Source: Ciona savignyi (lineage: Eukaryota; Chordata; Ascidiacea; Phlebobranchia; Cionidae). From it: a stretch of DNA of 64,000 bases. The DNA lies in contig CH002044.1 of assembly GCA_000149265.1 (NCBI GenBank), positions 1,769,576 through 1,833,575 on the forward strand, in the 5' to 3' direction. Under the pieces are notes generated by a model that ran no database searches, was not told the origin of the DNA, and was given only the letters and a program-made list of their open reading frames with translations. Shown in pieces: positions 25,623-36,517 of this stretch; position 1 is the stretch's first letter; each line of letters starts with the position of its first letter. Both the position numbers and the translations under genes were made by a program.

Positions 25623-25885
25623 NNNNNNNNNNNNNNNNNNNNNNNNNNNNNNNNNNNNNNNNNNNNNNNNNNNNNNNNNNNNNNNNNNNNNNNNNNNNNN
25701 NNNNNNNNNNNNNNNNNNNNNNNNNNNNNNNNNNNNNNNNNNNNNNNNNNNNNNNNNNNNNNNNNNNNNNNNNNNNNNNNNNNNNNNNNNNNNNNNNNNN
25801 NNNNNNNNNNNNNNNNNNNNNNNNNNNNNNNNNNNNNNNNNNNNNNNNNNNNNNNNNNNNNNNNNNNNNNNNNNNNNNNNNNNNN
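25623..25885. other. Assembly gap (263 N)
   Basis: N run just downstream of the death-domain ORF stop. The paralogous interval 51379-51728 is sequenced, is AT-rich and shows no ORF, so the gap probably hides no gene. Confidence 0.99.
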
Positions 25886-25891
25886 AATAAT

Positions 25892-26317
25892 TTAAGTAAA
25901 AGATTCTAAATGTCTTGCTATCTGTTCGTTATTACCATCTACAGAACGCACTAGATCAATAAGATCTTGAACTTGTTTTGCATTGTTATCCTTTCTTTTC
26001 CAAATTTTGAGCAACTCGGTACAAGCTTTCATACGATCGTTAATATGTTTTACCTCATTTTCCTCCATATGATTTAAACCTGCATTAACCATCATACCTT
26101 CCAACAATCTTCTTGATACTTGTGAAGCCACAATATTAATGTGAAGGTCACTTAATGGTCGCTCAATTATTGTTCTCTGCACAGAAAAGTTGTTTTGTTC
26201 ATTGGTTTGAGAACTAGTAGCCAGATCACCCTCTGGGACATCCGTAGCTTGGCATGTAGAACTTGTTATAACATCACCCATTGCTTGCATAATGTATCCA
26301 TTATTTTGATTGGCCAT
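25892..26317 (-). CDS. Death-domain (death-fold) protein, copy 1
   Basis: A single-exon ORF of 141 residues from ATG at 26317 to TAA at 25892. The N-terminal 55 residues are polar and look disordered (MANQNNGYIMQAMGDV ...). Residues about 56-141 read like a death domain: helix-rich, with the helix-4/5 signature TELLKIWKRKDNNAKQVQDL that resembles the corresponding part of FADD-type death domains, ending in IARHLESF. No membrane segment or second domain is seen in this ORF, so it could act as an adaptor. It may also be the last exon of a longer gene. The paralog at 51735-52160 is intact with about ten replacements, mostly in the N-terminal half, which suggests constraint on the domain. Confidence 0.7.
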   Translation of the reverse strand: MANQNNGYIMQAMGDVITSSTCQATDVPEGDLATSSQTNEQNNFSVQRTIIERPLSDLHINIVASQVSRRLLEGMMVNAGLNHMEENEVKHINDRMKACTELLKIWKRKDNNAKQVQDLIDLVRSVDGNNEQIARHLESFT

Positions 26318-26706
26318 CTTGTCAGCATATATGTTTTGATATAGAAGCAAAATGGGGAAGACGTTTTAAATTAGCCTAATGTTTAAGTACTATTATAATT
26401 GGCTTCTATTTAACTTCTCCTAGTCAAGGTTAAAATAAAAATTACTAATTTAAAGTAGAGTGTTAGGCAAAAAATACAAACATTAATAAAGTTAAATTGT
26501 TTTAGGTTTTGGAAAATAAAGAAGTAACAGACCAATAAACAATAGTTTAATCAATCACCATAAATTTGCTGTAGAGTGTCTACAGTATCTTAATCTAAAT
26601 GGTATGAAAAACATACTAAATAGGTGTCAAATTGGATTCTTGACTACAATTTTGCATTGTTGTCACCCTACCTGAATAAGGTAACACACATTCAAATAAA
26701 GTTGCA

Positions 26707-26946
26707 TTAATATGTTAGGTTTAAACTTATAAAGTGCTTGCTACAGTATAGTAGCAATAAAATTAATAAGAGTTGTATTAGAAGGATGAAACAGCTGCAT
26801 GCAACTCCGGATACTCCTGTCTTAGTCATAACCAACAAACAGCTATAGCTTTGGTACTGGTAACCGGTGTTGGTACAACAGGCCGCAAATATTATAATTG
26901 GAAATGACAATACAATTTTTATTTTTGTTTCTTTCGCTGCAGTCAC
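26707..26946 (-). CDS. Possible small membrane-protein ORF or exon upstream of the death-domain ORF
   Basis: The frame ends in a strong hydrophobic helix (CFILLIQLLLILLLLYCSKH) and is open in both copies (here and 52550-52903) despite nucleotide differences. It lies about 400 bp upstream of the death-domain ORF on the same strand. It could be a transmembrane exon of a receptor whose cytoplasmic part is the death domain, or chance. No clean splice pair joins the two by eye. Confidence 0.25.
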   Translation of the reverse strand: MTAAKETKIKIVLSFPIIIFAACCTNTGYQYQSYSCLLVMTKTGVSGVACSCFILLIQLLLILLLLYCSKHFISLNLTY

Positions 26947-27881
26947 ACTTTTCTCATCAACAATTACACAATTTTGGCTAATTAAATTAACAAATACAAA
27001 GGACTTTCCAAAAATTATGCAAAAGTCATAATTTCGAAATTGAATAGGGATTAATAACGAGGTCAGGCATTTTTAATAATAAATTTAGGCCTTCTAAATC
27101 AATAATTGTAAAAATCACAAATCAGGCTATTTCAGTACACAATTTAATGAGTCAGTCAGCAAATTTTGACCTGAAAAATAACTGGAAACTCACGGCCTTT
27201 GTTTAGTAACTTGCCAATTGTTTAGTAATCTAAGATACCGGTACTAAAACTGTATGATATTTATAAATTTAAGTTGTATATTTAAACATTTGTACTGTGC
27301 TCAAAATTAGATCACTAGACCAGGGATTGTTACGAACGCTTGGCGTAGTAAACTACCTAATTTGAATACTAGAGAGTGTCAATCACGTGATAACCACTAC
27401 TATTTTTAAAACCCCTGTTGAGTGTACGATATATTTTTCTGCATGCAGATACGACCGAGTTCCTTGGCTATCTCATCACCTTTGGTATATTTAAATAATG
27501 TGTATAACCTGCAAGCAGAAACTAATAGGTTCCCGAGTTACTAATCCAAAATTAATATCCGCACGTTTTCCAAATAAAGTATTCACGTCGGTATACTTAA
27601 AAAACGTAATGGGGGATTTCCCGGAAAACGATTCATGGTGGGTATAGATAGAGTATTCGAATCTCTTTTGTTCGACTTGAAATTCACTATCGATTTGTTT
27701 GGGTGTTGAGACTTACGAATTTCATTTTTAACAGTTTCCTTTAGATAGTTTATTTTTTTACTTTACAATTGAAAGTGAATATAATCCTCACAAAAATATC
27801 GGTCCAGGAATATTGTCTATTATAGAATTACGAACATTGGCAAAACAGCTGAAATGCTTATATTCGTGGGTCTCTCGGGAA

Positions 27882-28464
27882 TGTCCGACCGGTTAGTCTG
27901 GTGCTGGTTTAGTGCGGCGCCTTTCTTCCAAAAGGTTGCAGGTCCGAAACTGGTCGCTAACTAGTCGGTTGTGGGCAAGGCACTTAACGGACATTGCCTG
28001 AACTCAGCAGATGAACGGGTTCTACCGCATTGAAGGAATGTCTCAATTTATATATAGGATAGGATAGGATAGGATATTCATGTTTATTCCCGTGAATGGG
28101 AAAACCAAGGGGGTTATCACACGGGCAATCACCAGATCACCTCGCGCCCATCGTCGGGTTACCGGAGCTACTGCAGTGTGTTGTATATGATAGACACGTT
28201 CCTTCAATTTGGTGGAACCCGTTAATCCACTGGGTTCAGGCAATGTCCGTAAAGTGCCTTGCCCAACGCACCTGCACAACTTTCGATTGAAAGGCGACGC
28301 ACTTTTAAAACCGGGTAGACCAACCGGCCGGACATATAACAAAAACAATGCAATAGCTCTGGTAACCCGAGGTACTGTGACAACACGCCCGTGTGTTGAA
28401 CCCCCTTGGTTGTTCCCATCCACAAGGGAGATAATTATGAATATCCTATCTTATCTTATCCTAA
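27882..28464 (+). mobile_element. tRNA-derived SINE (variant subfamily) split by another SINE
   Basis: The left part 27882-28055 holds a variant head (GTCCGACCGGTTAGTCTGG). The right part, about 28339-28464, holds 'caatgcaatagctctggtaa' to the TATC-rich tail. The paralog at 54055-54335 is uninterrupted at the same point, which proves the later insertion. Confidence 0.88.
28056..28333 (-). mobile_element. tRNA-derived SINE inserted into a SINE
   Basis: Full-length antisense copy with tail GGATAGGATAGGATAGG at the left and head ending CGGCCGGAC at the right. Short ATATA repeats flank it. It is absent from the paralogous site near 54210. Confidence 0.9.
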
Positions 28465-29089
28465 TATCCCTGGCGCAATTTACCCATAGTTTGCCACTGT
28501 AGATCCAAACCCAGGCTAAGCACCACCACAAAGGTTTAACGCTATTTTTTCTTGCTTATTATATAAAGCGTAAGTGTGACTAATCACTACTTTCAACGTT
28601 TAATTTAATAAATTGGAATTTCTTTTTTCTGATTCGTTTTTTTTTTACATATATGATTTTCTAAGAAACTTTTAGGAAACTGGAGAGTAAGTTGGCAGCT
28701 GTTGGCCATAGTATAAATAATAATATTTATGACGCAGTTTATGGTTAGGCTACGTCGAGGCCTCAAACTTCCGCAGGGCGTACTTAAACCTCCGACTCAC
28801 TGGGAACTACAACCCCCTGTTGGTCAAACACTACGTCCTGATGATGTCCGCTAAATGCCTTGCTAAAAGCTCAACTGACTAGCTAGCTACCAACTTTGAT
28901 CCTACGCCCAGCTTTTCGACCCAAACCAGTAAAAATTTATATTGCGCTAAACGGCGAATTGGTCTGTAGCCAAGCGTATGTTAAGTTAAGTTAAAGATAT
29001 CTAACCACATCCACACCCTGGACAACCAAGCAATTTACCATCAGATGTAATTATTAGACGATAGAAAAGAACAAACATGTATTGTAGAC

Positions 29090-29377
29090 CAGCGTTTCTC
29101 AAACTGTGGGTCGCGAAAGGAATCTTGGTGGGTCGTGAAAAGTTATAGAAAGCTCTGATTAACTATACTGGCAATTTCCTATACAAAAATCAAGGGGAAA
29201 TTATCATAATTGTGACATCACACAATCTTGAATCGTGGCGTGATCCCAGAGGTGTGTTCCTTTGCAACGATAGCGTAACCTAGAAACCAACAACAACTAT
29301 ATATAAAGTTAAGTGGGTCGCCATAAATTGTGGTAATTAATAGTGGGTCCCAACTCTAAAAAGTTTGAGAACCACTG
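29090..29377. mobile_element. hAT-type MITE, family 1 copy 2
   Basis: Ends CAGCGTTTCTCAAACTGT and, inverted, CAGTGGTTCTCAAACTTT. Flanking 8-mers TTGTAGAC and CTGTACAC match at 6 of 8. It lies in a stretch (about 28813-29688) that the second duplication block lacks. Confidence 0.8.
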
Positions 29378-29940
29378 CTGTACACAATGTGCATAATTTA
29401 TTTTCCAAGTTTCTGATCCGCAATGGGCTCGGCAGTAGGACCGTTTTTAAATCGCATTCTGATTATGAATCGATCCAATTGGCCAATTTGCCGTACGGCA
29501 CTTCCCACAAAGGTATACTCATCAGATTGGGCGCGTTACATTAAGGGCATGTATATCAACTACCTGTACAGCCTAATCCAGTCCAAATTTCGAGAGAATT
29601 TCTAGATGAGCAAAATCGGTATAAAAACAACATACCCATCTTCAAACGATTTCTGGTAAATTTCCAGAAACTCAACCACTTTTAAACCAGTAAATAGTTT
29701 AATTAAAGCTTTATATACATATAAAAGAATAGTTCAATCGAGTTGAAATTAATAAAATGTCAGTAAATATGAATTATATGTGCAGCGATCAACGTGGAAT
29801 ATATTACAGGGTAACAAGAACATTTTCAGTAAAAGTCATAATTTTTTCATTGCATCTTATTCACTTAAAAATTATAGGCCTATATATTGTCGGATTGAAC
29901 ATCAATATTTAGTGGATTTCGTTTAAATCTTAATTCTCCA

Positions 29941-32900
29941 TTACGTTTTACTTTTTGGGAAGTACAGTTCTTTAGTCAGCTGACTTGTAAACGACGGTAT
30001 TTGCTTCTTGTTGTTCATGTTTTTATCACCACAATTCGAGGCATAGTTGTAAGCCACCATACAGTTCACCCTTGTCAATATCTGAATGTTAAGCGAAAAT
30101 ATACGTGGATTAACCATCCAAATACAATTGCTTGGCAGTCAGTCGTGTTTTCGTTTCTTGAACTCAGCGAACCGTTCATCATAATAGTAATTTAGAAAAT
30201 AAAGAAGTTCTTTTTATAAGACAACGTTATTCTGTTGAATTTATCCATGAGATTTTAACAACTCTGCCCCTTTTGCCCTAGTGAAAACACCTAACAAATT
30301 ACTTAAAAATTGATATATTCGGTAAAAATGACATTTCAGCCACACAACAGTTTTTTTACCAGGTCAAGTTTTGAACCCATATTCGGCTCGTCGAGAGGAC
30401 TGTTTTAAAGGAGGTATATGTATCAGTTGCGTTAACTGTTCGGCACATCCGTTAATACAATTATATTTTAAAAAGGTATTGTTTTAATAATTGCGAGTTT
30501 CACTGTCTGCCAGAGTAAATCTAGCCAGATATATATATATATTATCAGGCGATAGTAGGTGGAAGCTACGCAGCAGAAATTCTGAAATTTCAGCTAAACA
30601 TGTTTCCCACCTAATACCATTATTTTTGTGATTCCCACATGTAACAGCAAAAATGGAGCAAATCTACACATTCATACTTATCAATATGAAAGTTCTACCT
30701 TGAAAATTTCCCATTCTGACCCATATGTTTCAAGCACGGAACATAACGACTGAATGAAGATGGCGCCCATATCTGGATTTCTCCATGCGTAGTACTCTAG
30801 TAGAAATAGTATCATATTGGTAAATTGCGGCCATGAAACCGTGTTGTTAATGAGAATGATTATTTTGGGAAACAATAAAGTTTTTAAAAACAAAACTATA
30901 TCGGTTTCCTCTGGTAATTCGCCCTGCTGCAACTGCCGCCTCATTAAAATCTCTAAAACTTTTATGTTCTTAGGGGATAGAATAGGGTGTTCATGTTTAT
31001 CGCCGTGAATGGGAAAATCAAGGGGTTAACACACCGGCAATCGTCCCTAGCGCCCACCGTCGGATTACCGGGATGGGCTATTACAGTGCGGGGTATAATT
31101 AAAACATTCCTTAAATTTGGTATAACCCATTATTCCGCTGGGTTCTTATTGTCATTTCCTTTGGAGAGGATAAAAACTCACCCGGTGCCGTTGCTTGGGC
31201 AACCAAAAAATCAGCTTGTACTGGAATGGTGTACGTTTTGGGAAGCTCTTTCTTTGGTATTTTATCGATCCTACCAGGTCCTATCCCTTTTAGCAACATT
31301 CGCTTACCGGAATCCAACTTTTCACCGCGACAAGCCTGGTAAATGGGACACAATTTTTTATCAGATTAAAGAATTAAACCCCTTCTGCGTTGTTGAAGCA
31401 AGAGATTTCGCTAAAGGTGTGACGTCAAGAGTACATTACGCTAAAAATATGTTTTTAGTTTGTGGGGGTGATGGCTAATGCATGTAGCGATATAAATTTT
31501 TGTGAGTTAAAACTCGTTTGGGTTAAATTGTAACCATTGTACAATAAATCGGAAACTGTGTAACCGTTGCTCATAAGCTTAGAAGTTGTTGTTGCTCCAA
31601 TTTGATGAAAATTTGCGTAATCTGCAGGTTTAAGTTACCTGAATGAAAAACAGCTTTGGTTTTCCGGCAAGGGATTCACATGAATTCGCTTTGAATGGCT
31701 CGGTGAAGTCTTTCAGATTCATTTCGTCGTCATACGAATACAACTCATCATTCTCTCCTCCATGTGTTAAGATGACACAAACGAAGCAATCGTTCTCTCT
31801 GTGGTCCATGTCCGCGTCTACGTTGGTTTCGAGTAAAAGCCAATTCGGTTTTAATTTGCATTAGATAAGACACTCATGTTTATCTTGGGCACAGACAGAT
31901 TGTCGGGTGCAAACAGATTGGTTATCTGAGCTTTTAAATTTGTTAGAGACATGTCTACACTTTTTGTCCAGCTTATGAAACTACTGGTTTCATGCAATTT
32001 CTGTTGTAAAAGGACAAAAAGGAACAACCAATTGCTCGTTTCGAACTTAACACCTTTACTTAATTCAAGGCCCTCTCTGTATCAGCTCAAAATTAATTTA
32101 TGTCTTGTTAAATAATGTATATTGGTTTACATGGCACTTCTGATCAAAAATGGTCTTTGTTGATTTAATTTCTGCTAATATTTGATTTAATTGTTTCGTG
32201 TCGCATTCTAATGAGGGTAATTTATGATTGCGATCATTACATCACAATAACGAGAGTTGCTATATGTGTGTTCGGAATAACAATGCGTTAGTGATTGCAT
32301 GAAAGTTTGCCTTATTTATTAATTTAGGCAAGTGTTATATGAAAAGTGTAAATTATGCGTCTGTGATGGATAAAGCTATTTTTAACTATATTCGCAATAC
32401 GCATTTATAAGTATCACAGCTAAGTAATATCGCGATTATTGATATATCGTTGCAGACTTTAAGTGTTAGTTATAAGCAGTGATGGGATTCAAGAGGTTCG
32501 CATGGGTTCGGTCGAACCCGTTCTTGTAACGTCGGGATAATCACCGATCCGATTCTTGCATTTTTACAGACATTGGACCGTTTAAGGAACCTGTTTTAGT
32601 AAGTACGATACAAAAGAGAACATGTTTTTAAAATATTAAATCCCATCACTGGTTATAAGTGACATGGGAAAAAAATGACAAGTAAAAAAATTACTGACAC
32701 TCCCAAATCTTGTGTTTCATGTGTTTTCTGATAAGGTTATTATGCAGTTCCACTTCGAAACCCAATGATCGAGCGACTCTGTCCAGTGTAGTGACATCAA
32801 CGTCAGTTCCAAGTCTGACTTCGAGATTTTGATATTTCTCGAAATTCTGTAAAACTTTGTTTTATCATCTCTTTAAATATTTTAAGGTAGTTCTAAAAAT

Positions 32901-33193
32901 AACATTTTATTTTCTTACAACTGTAATGCGTCTTTATTAGATGTACTGCTGTGTATAGTTTCGTCTCTTCTTTTTTGTGACATTTTTACTCTATCATTAT
33001 CAACCATCCCTTAAGTACAATAAACGCAACTGACCAACTATAAGCCGGTTTAAAAATTACAAAATCCATTTTGTTATGCACTACTAGCCTTAAGCCATTT
33101 TGCTTTGAACATTTTTACCATTTGATTAAAAATGACGAATTTCCCGCGCTTCTTGTGATCCATCTTGTATTTGAAGTCGAAATCATCTGGGAA
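29941..33193 (-). CDS. Executioner caspase (caspase-3/7-like), copy A, lacking the first coding exon
   Basis: A cysteine protease that cleaves after Asp in apoptosis. Exons: 33119-33193 (YKMDHKKRGKFVIFNQM), 32699-32846, 31639-31817 (catalytic His in LTHGGEND), 31182-31335 (joins to form the QACRG active-site pentapeptide), 30699-30796 (YYAWRNPDMGAIFIQSLC) and 29941-30081 (ILTRVN ... LTKELYF, stop). Phases agree; the 32699 donor is uncertain by 4 nt. The whole p20/p10 catalytic unit looks intact, but the upstream prodomain exon survives only as a remnant (about 33245-33336) cut off at a SINE tail. It may be unexpressed, start at an internal Met, or use a new promoter. A SINE (30974-31145) and a hAT MITE (32477-32651) lie in introns. 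Confidence 0.88.
30974..31145 (-). mobile_element. Truncated SINE in caspase A intron
   Basis: Tail-proximal half of a SINE, ending at 'ccgctgggttc'. It lacks the tRNA-like head. The paralogous fragment in caspase D is at 56168-56335, so the insertion is older than the duplication. Confidence 0.8.
32477..32651. mobile_element. hAT-type MITE in caspase A intron
   Basis: Ends CAGTGATGGGATTCA and, inverted, CAGTGATGGGATTTA, with a perfect 8-bp target duplication GTTATAAG (32469-32476 and 32652-32659). 175 bp, non-coding. Also present in the second caspase copy at 57696-57871. Confidence 0.92.
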
Positions 33194-33336
33194 CTGGGAC
33201 AACCCTGAGCAGGAAGTATTATGAGATCGTTAACAAATTAAATTTTGTTTATACAATTAAATTTTGATTTCCCGGTAAAGTGTGAATATAAGCACTCGCA
33301 TCTCTTTGGATCGTATCCAAATATTCTAGCGATAAG

Positions 33337-33602
33337 ATAATATAGGATATTCATCTTTATCCCCGTAAATGGGAAAACCAATGTGGTAAACACACGAGCA
33401 ATCGTCAGATCACCTCACGCCCATCGTCGGGTTACCGGAGCTATTGCAGTGTGTTGCATATGATAGACACGTTCCTTCAATTTGGTAGAACCCATTAATC
33501 CACTGGGTTCAGGCAAGTAAAGTGCCTTGCCCAAGGACACAACCGACTAGCTAGCGACCAGTTTCGCACCTGCAACCTTTCGATTGAAAGGCGACGCACT
33601 TA
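33337..33602 (-). mobile_element. SINE at the junction of unit A and unit B
   Basis: Antisense copy whose tail abuts the broken caspase exon and whose head (ending 'gcacttaaccg') abuts LTR-element sequence. The last head bases are missing. Both flanks are breakpoints, which makes this a likely rearrangement seam. Confidence 0.8.
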
Positions 33603-34025
33603 ACCGCATGCGCTGCTACCCCATTGCGCATGCGCTGCTACCCCAGTCTCGCCATAATATTTCACACTAGCTCCAACCTTCGCGTTCAACTGTTCCAACT
33701 TTGTGGTTAACTCTGCGACATGTTTTGATAACGGTTCTTGCTTATTTTCAGTCATCGTTATACACTCAATCTGGGTCCTGGCAGGATCGCCAAATGTAAC
33801 GAATCGACTCGGTATAGGGTTCGATAACCTCTTTACTCGACCGTGTATTCTAACTGCCCTCATCGAAATTGGCAACATGGGAAAAACAAGGAAAACACGT
33901 AATCAACCAAATAAACCAATCACAAAGCGCCAACAAAACGGAAAACTAAAAAGAGAACAACGTCACAAATAAATAGAATTAAAGAAAAAAGCACGGAGGG
34001 TGATACGTAAACTGTTGGCGCTACA
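33603..34025 (-). mobile_element. LTR retrotransposon fossil: one LTR plus a short internal stub
   Basis: The 231-bp LTR (33795-34025, read on the minus strand) begins TGTAGCGCC and ends CGTTACA. It is followed by a primer-binding-like stretch (TTTGGCGATCCTGCCAGGAC) and a short gag-side remnant to 33603. Probably Ty3/gypsy-like, but too little remains to be sure. It is an incomplete fragment. The LTR and primer-binding region are copied again at about 36491-36748 by the local tandem duplication. Confidence 0.6.
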
Positions 34026-36490
34026 CAAATCAAATATTTATTTTTTAAATTCAGTTTTTAAATTTGAAAGGATTGTTTTGTTATTGAAAATTATATGGGA
34101 AATATATTGTATTTTATTTCTTTTACAGACATCGCTAGACCAGCTATAGGTAGTTATGCAGTCAACGGCAATCGGATGCCTTTGTGTTTGTTGTAATTTT
34201 AACATTTAGCACTTTTTGTTTGTCTATAGCACATAAGAAACTTCTTTTAATTTACAAATTCAACTACATGTATACCAATTGGAAATGGAATCAAGGCTAA
34301 AAGCTCTATCCCTTCTGACGGGGTTGTTTGTGTTGTACATTTATTTATATATTTTGATAAAGTGGAATAATGACGGCACTCGGCAAGGATTCTGGCAAAT
34401 TCGCACTGGAAACAAACACATTCCCTGGCGTTTGATTTATAGATGTAAACAACCAAACGTTACTTCCATTGCTAATGGAAACAATGTGTCATTACCTGGC
34501 GTGCTAAATCCTGAATCTGCGCTGTATGGTCTTCGATGTGTTGATGAATATGGAAAGGCAATACCCGGAGACATTACAGCTGAACCGCAATATTGGAAGA
34601 GCCAAGAATACAACTGGAGAAACTACATGCCGGAAGCTGCGCGTGCAATTGAAAAATTGAAACTAGTAAACCCGGAAAACAAGCCTGAGTTGGCAACCAG
34701 TCCACATCTAACGACAATTGTTGTAGAAACTCCAGACAATCTGGCCGTCGGAGACAGGGTATGTGCTCTGAACACGCGCAGTTCTTTTATATTTCACGTC
34801 GGAGTTTCACCACATTTTATCGTCTTTATATTTATTGTTTATTTTATTGTCTTTATAGAGTTCGAAACTGGTCGCTAACTAAAAGGTTGTGTCTTGGCGA
34901 CCCAATCGATTACCGGGTTCTACCAAATTAAAGAACCGTCTGAATCATACGCTATGCACTGCAATAGCTATGGCAACGCGATGGTTGGCGCGAATTAATC
35001 TGGCGATTGGCTGTGTGTTTACGCCACTTGCGTTTTCCCGTTACCGAAGATTTAATATAACTTCAGCGTTAAAGTGGTAACTCACAAACAATTGGATTTA
35101 TTTACATATGTCATTCAACAATAATATTTGTATTACACAGGTTGTTTTAAGTCAATATAAAACTAGTTGATAACCTACGTTAAGTTCAACCAATTATTTT
35201 AAAACAAAAATGCAGCATTCACACCTATAGCACTGTATAGTTTATTAATGTTTAAACCAAATAAATAATATAAAAAAATGTGACACAACTTTAGTATTGC
35301 CAATTTACTTAAAACTTTCCTCGGAAGTGTTGAAATAATTCATACCATCAATAGTATTTTTCTTCAGATTTCGAGCTACTATACATGCATTCAATGGCGT
35401 TGGTGAAGCAAAATCGTTTGGCGGGGATTATTTCCGTGCCCGTATCATTTATTCGGAGGACGTGGGCAGTAAACGTCCGAACGGAATCGCTTGCCACATT
35501 ACAGACAATCAAGATGGAACCTACTCACTACAAAGTCCATTGCCAATGCCTGGATCAATGCAGCTTGAAGTTGTCCTTGTGTATTCGGTGGAGGACATAG
35601 CGGAGCTTGTCGTGGGAACCTCCAAGAGGAGGTATTCGGGGCATGGTTACACAACAAAACTCGAAAATGGCGAGATGACGGAGTGTAACGTGGATTTGGC
35701 TTCTTCTGGGAGGTTTGCGTTATAGATAAAATGTTCTCTTTACTAATGCTGCTGCTTATTTCGGGATAAAGAAACATAGAGGTCGATGAAACACACTCAC
35801 ATGCCAACACGCCAAATGACACTTAAAAAATATACTTATAAAAACAAAGTTATTGCAGCGTGTTGTACGTGACAGCAACTCCGTTATTGTTCACCAAATT
35901 ATTTATCTGGCGCAAGCAACGATGGAAAACACATTTCAGGACACCAAAACAGGTGTTTACACGCAATGATACCGATAAAGCATTAACTTTAACATACTTA
36001 TTGATTGCTAAAAATAGGAATTTCTTTTGAATTAATGATTTTTTGCTGTCACAGGCACAATTTATCACAACTATGTGATTATTCCAATCGGCGAAACAAC
36101 GAACCGTATTTTTGTTTTAAACCGAAATCGAAACAATGTCCTCGGATCAGTTGGAGTGTATTTAAAAATGTCCACCGACGAAACTAAAGAGCTATTAGAC
36201 ATCACAATGAAAGCTTTTAGATTTAACGATCAGATCGTTTTGTCCCCTAATTGCACCTTCAACGTTTCTGGAAAATACACCAGAAAAAATCTTAAACGTT
36301 GCACCATGGAGACACCACTTGAAGATGACAAATTGCGACCGCACGGATACATTTATAATGGTCACTGGGTGTCGCTAAAGTGCAATAATCAGTTGAATTT
36401 TGAAGCGGTTTTTAAATGCCTGAAAAATAAAGTCGTCTACATTCTTGGCGACTCAACGTTGCGGCAATTCTTCGAGACTCTTCGAGACTC
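33768..36490. repeat. Recent tandem duplication, left unit (2723 bp; right unit 36491-39213)
   Basis: The sequence beginning 'aatctgggtcctggcagg' at 33768 restarts at 36491. Offset is 2723 bp, falling to 2722 and then 2721 after the two one-base indels. Only a few substitutions were seen. At the junction 'ttcgagactc' occurs twice in a row, and 'actc' is shared by both parental ends. Confidence 0.9.
34285..36490 (+). pseudogene. NXPE family gene, copy B, truncated duplicate
   Basis: Exon 1 34285-34757, exon 2 35368-35712 and the start of exon 3 from 36055 correspond base for base to copy C, 2723 bp downstream. An extra G at the exon 1 donor (cagGGTATG) and one extra base early in exon 3 would shift the frame. 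Exon 3 stops just after the GDSTLRQFFETL motif at about 36480, where the tandem-duplication junction joins it to LTR-derived sequence. The last 190 or so residues of the esterase domain, including DYHP, are absent, so it cannot make a working esterase. It differs from copy C at only a handful of positions, so the event is recent or an assembly artefact. Confidence 0.85.
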
Positions 36491-36517
36491 AATCTGGGTC
36501 CTGGCAGGATCGCCAAA

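Larger units (their letters stand above)
19640..33336. repeat. Segmental duplication, unit A (NXPE A + death-domain ORF + caspase A)
   Basis: Sequence from about 19640 to 33336 recurs, with insertions and deletions, from about 41348 to 58500. Gene order and strand are the same: NXPE plus, death-domain ORF minus, caspase minus. Subparts are also found in the B/C unit between them. The right end of unit A stops inside the caspase's first coding exon, at a SINE tail (33337). Confidence 0.9.

Noticed and set aside
25572-25895. Two ORFs running through the N gap
   Set aside because: They consist almost wholly of unknown bases.
26268-26459. Antisense or alternate-frame ORFs over repeats and exons (for example 28043-28423, 61457-61660, 53849-54124)
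   Set aside because: These are reading frames through SINE bodies; the same peptide recurs wherever a SINE occurs.
29423-29605. Plus-strand ORF MGSAVGPFLNRILIM
   Set aside because: No recognisable domain or splice context, and the whole region is missing from the paralogous block without trace of a gene.
31643-31864. Plus-strand ORF MKNSFGFPARDSHEF and its copy at 56856
   Set aside because: Antisense of the caspase exon holding LTHGGEND.
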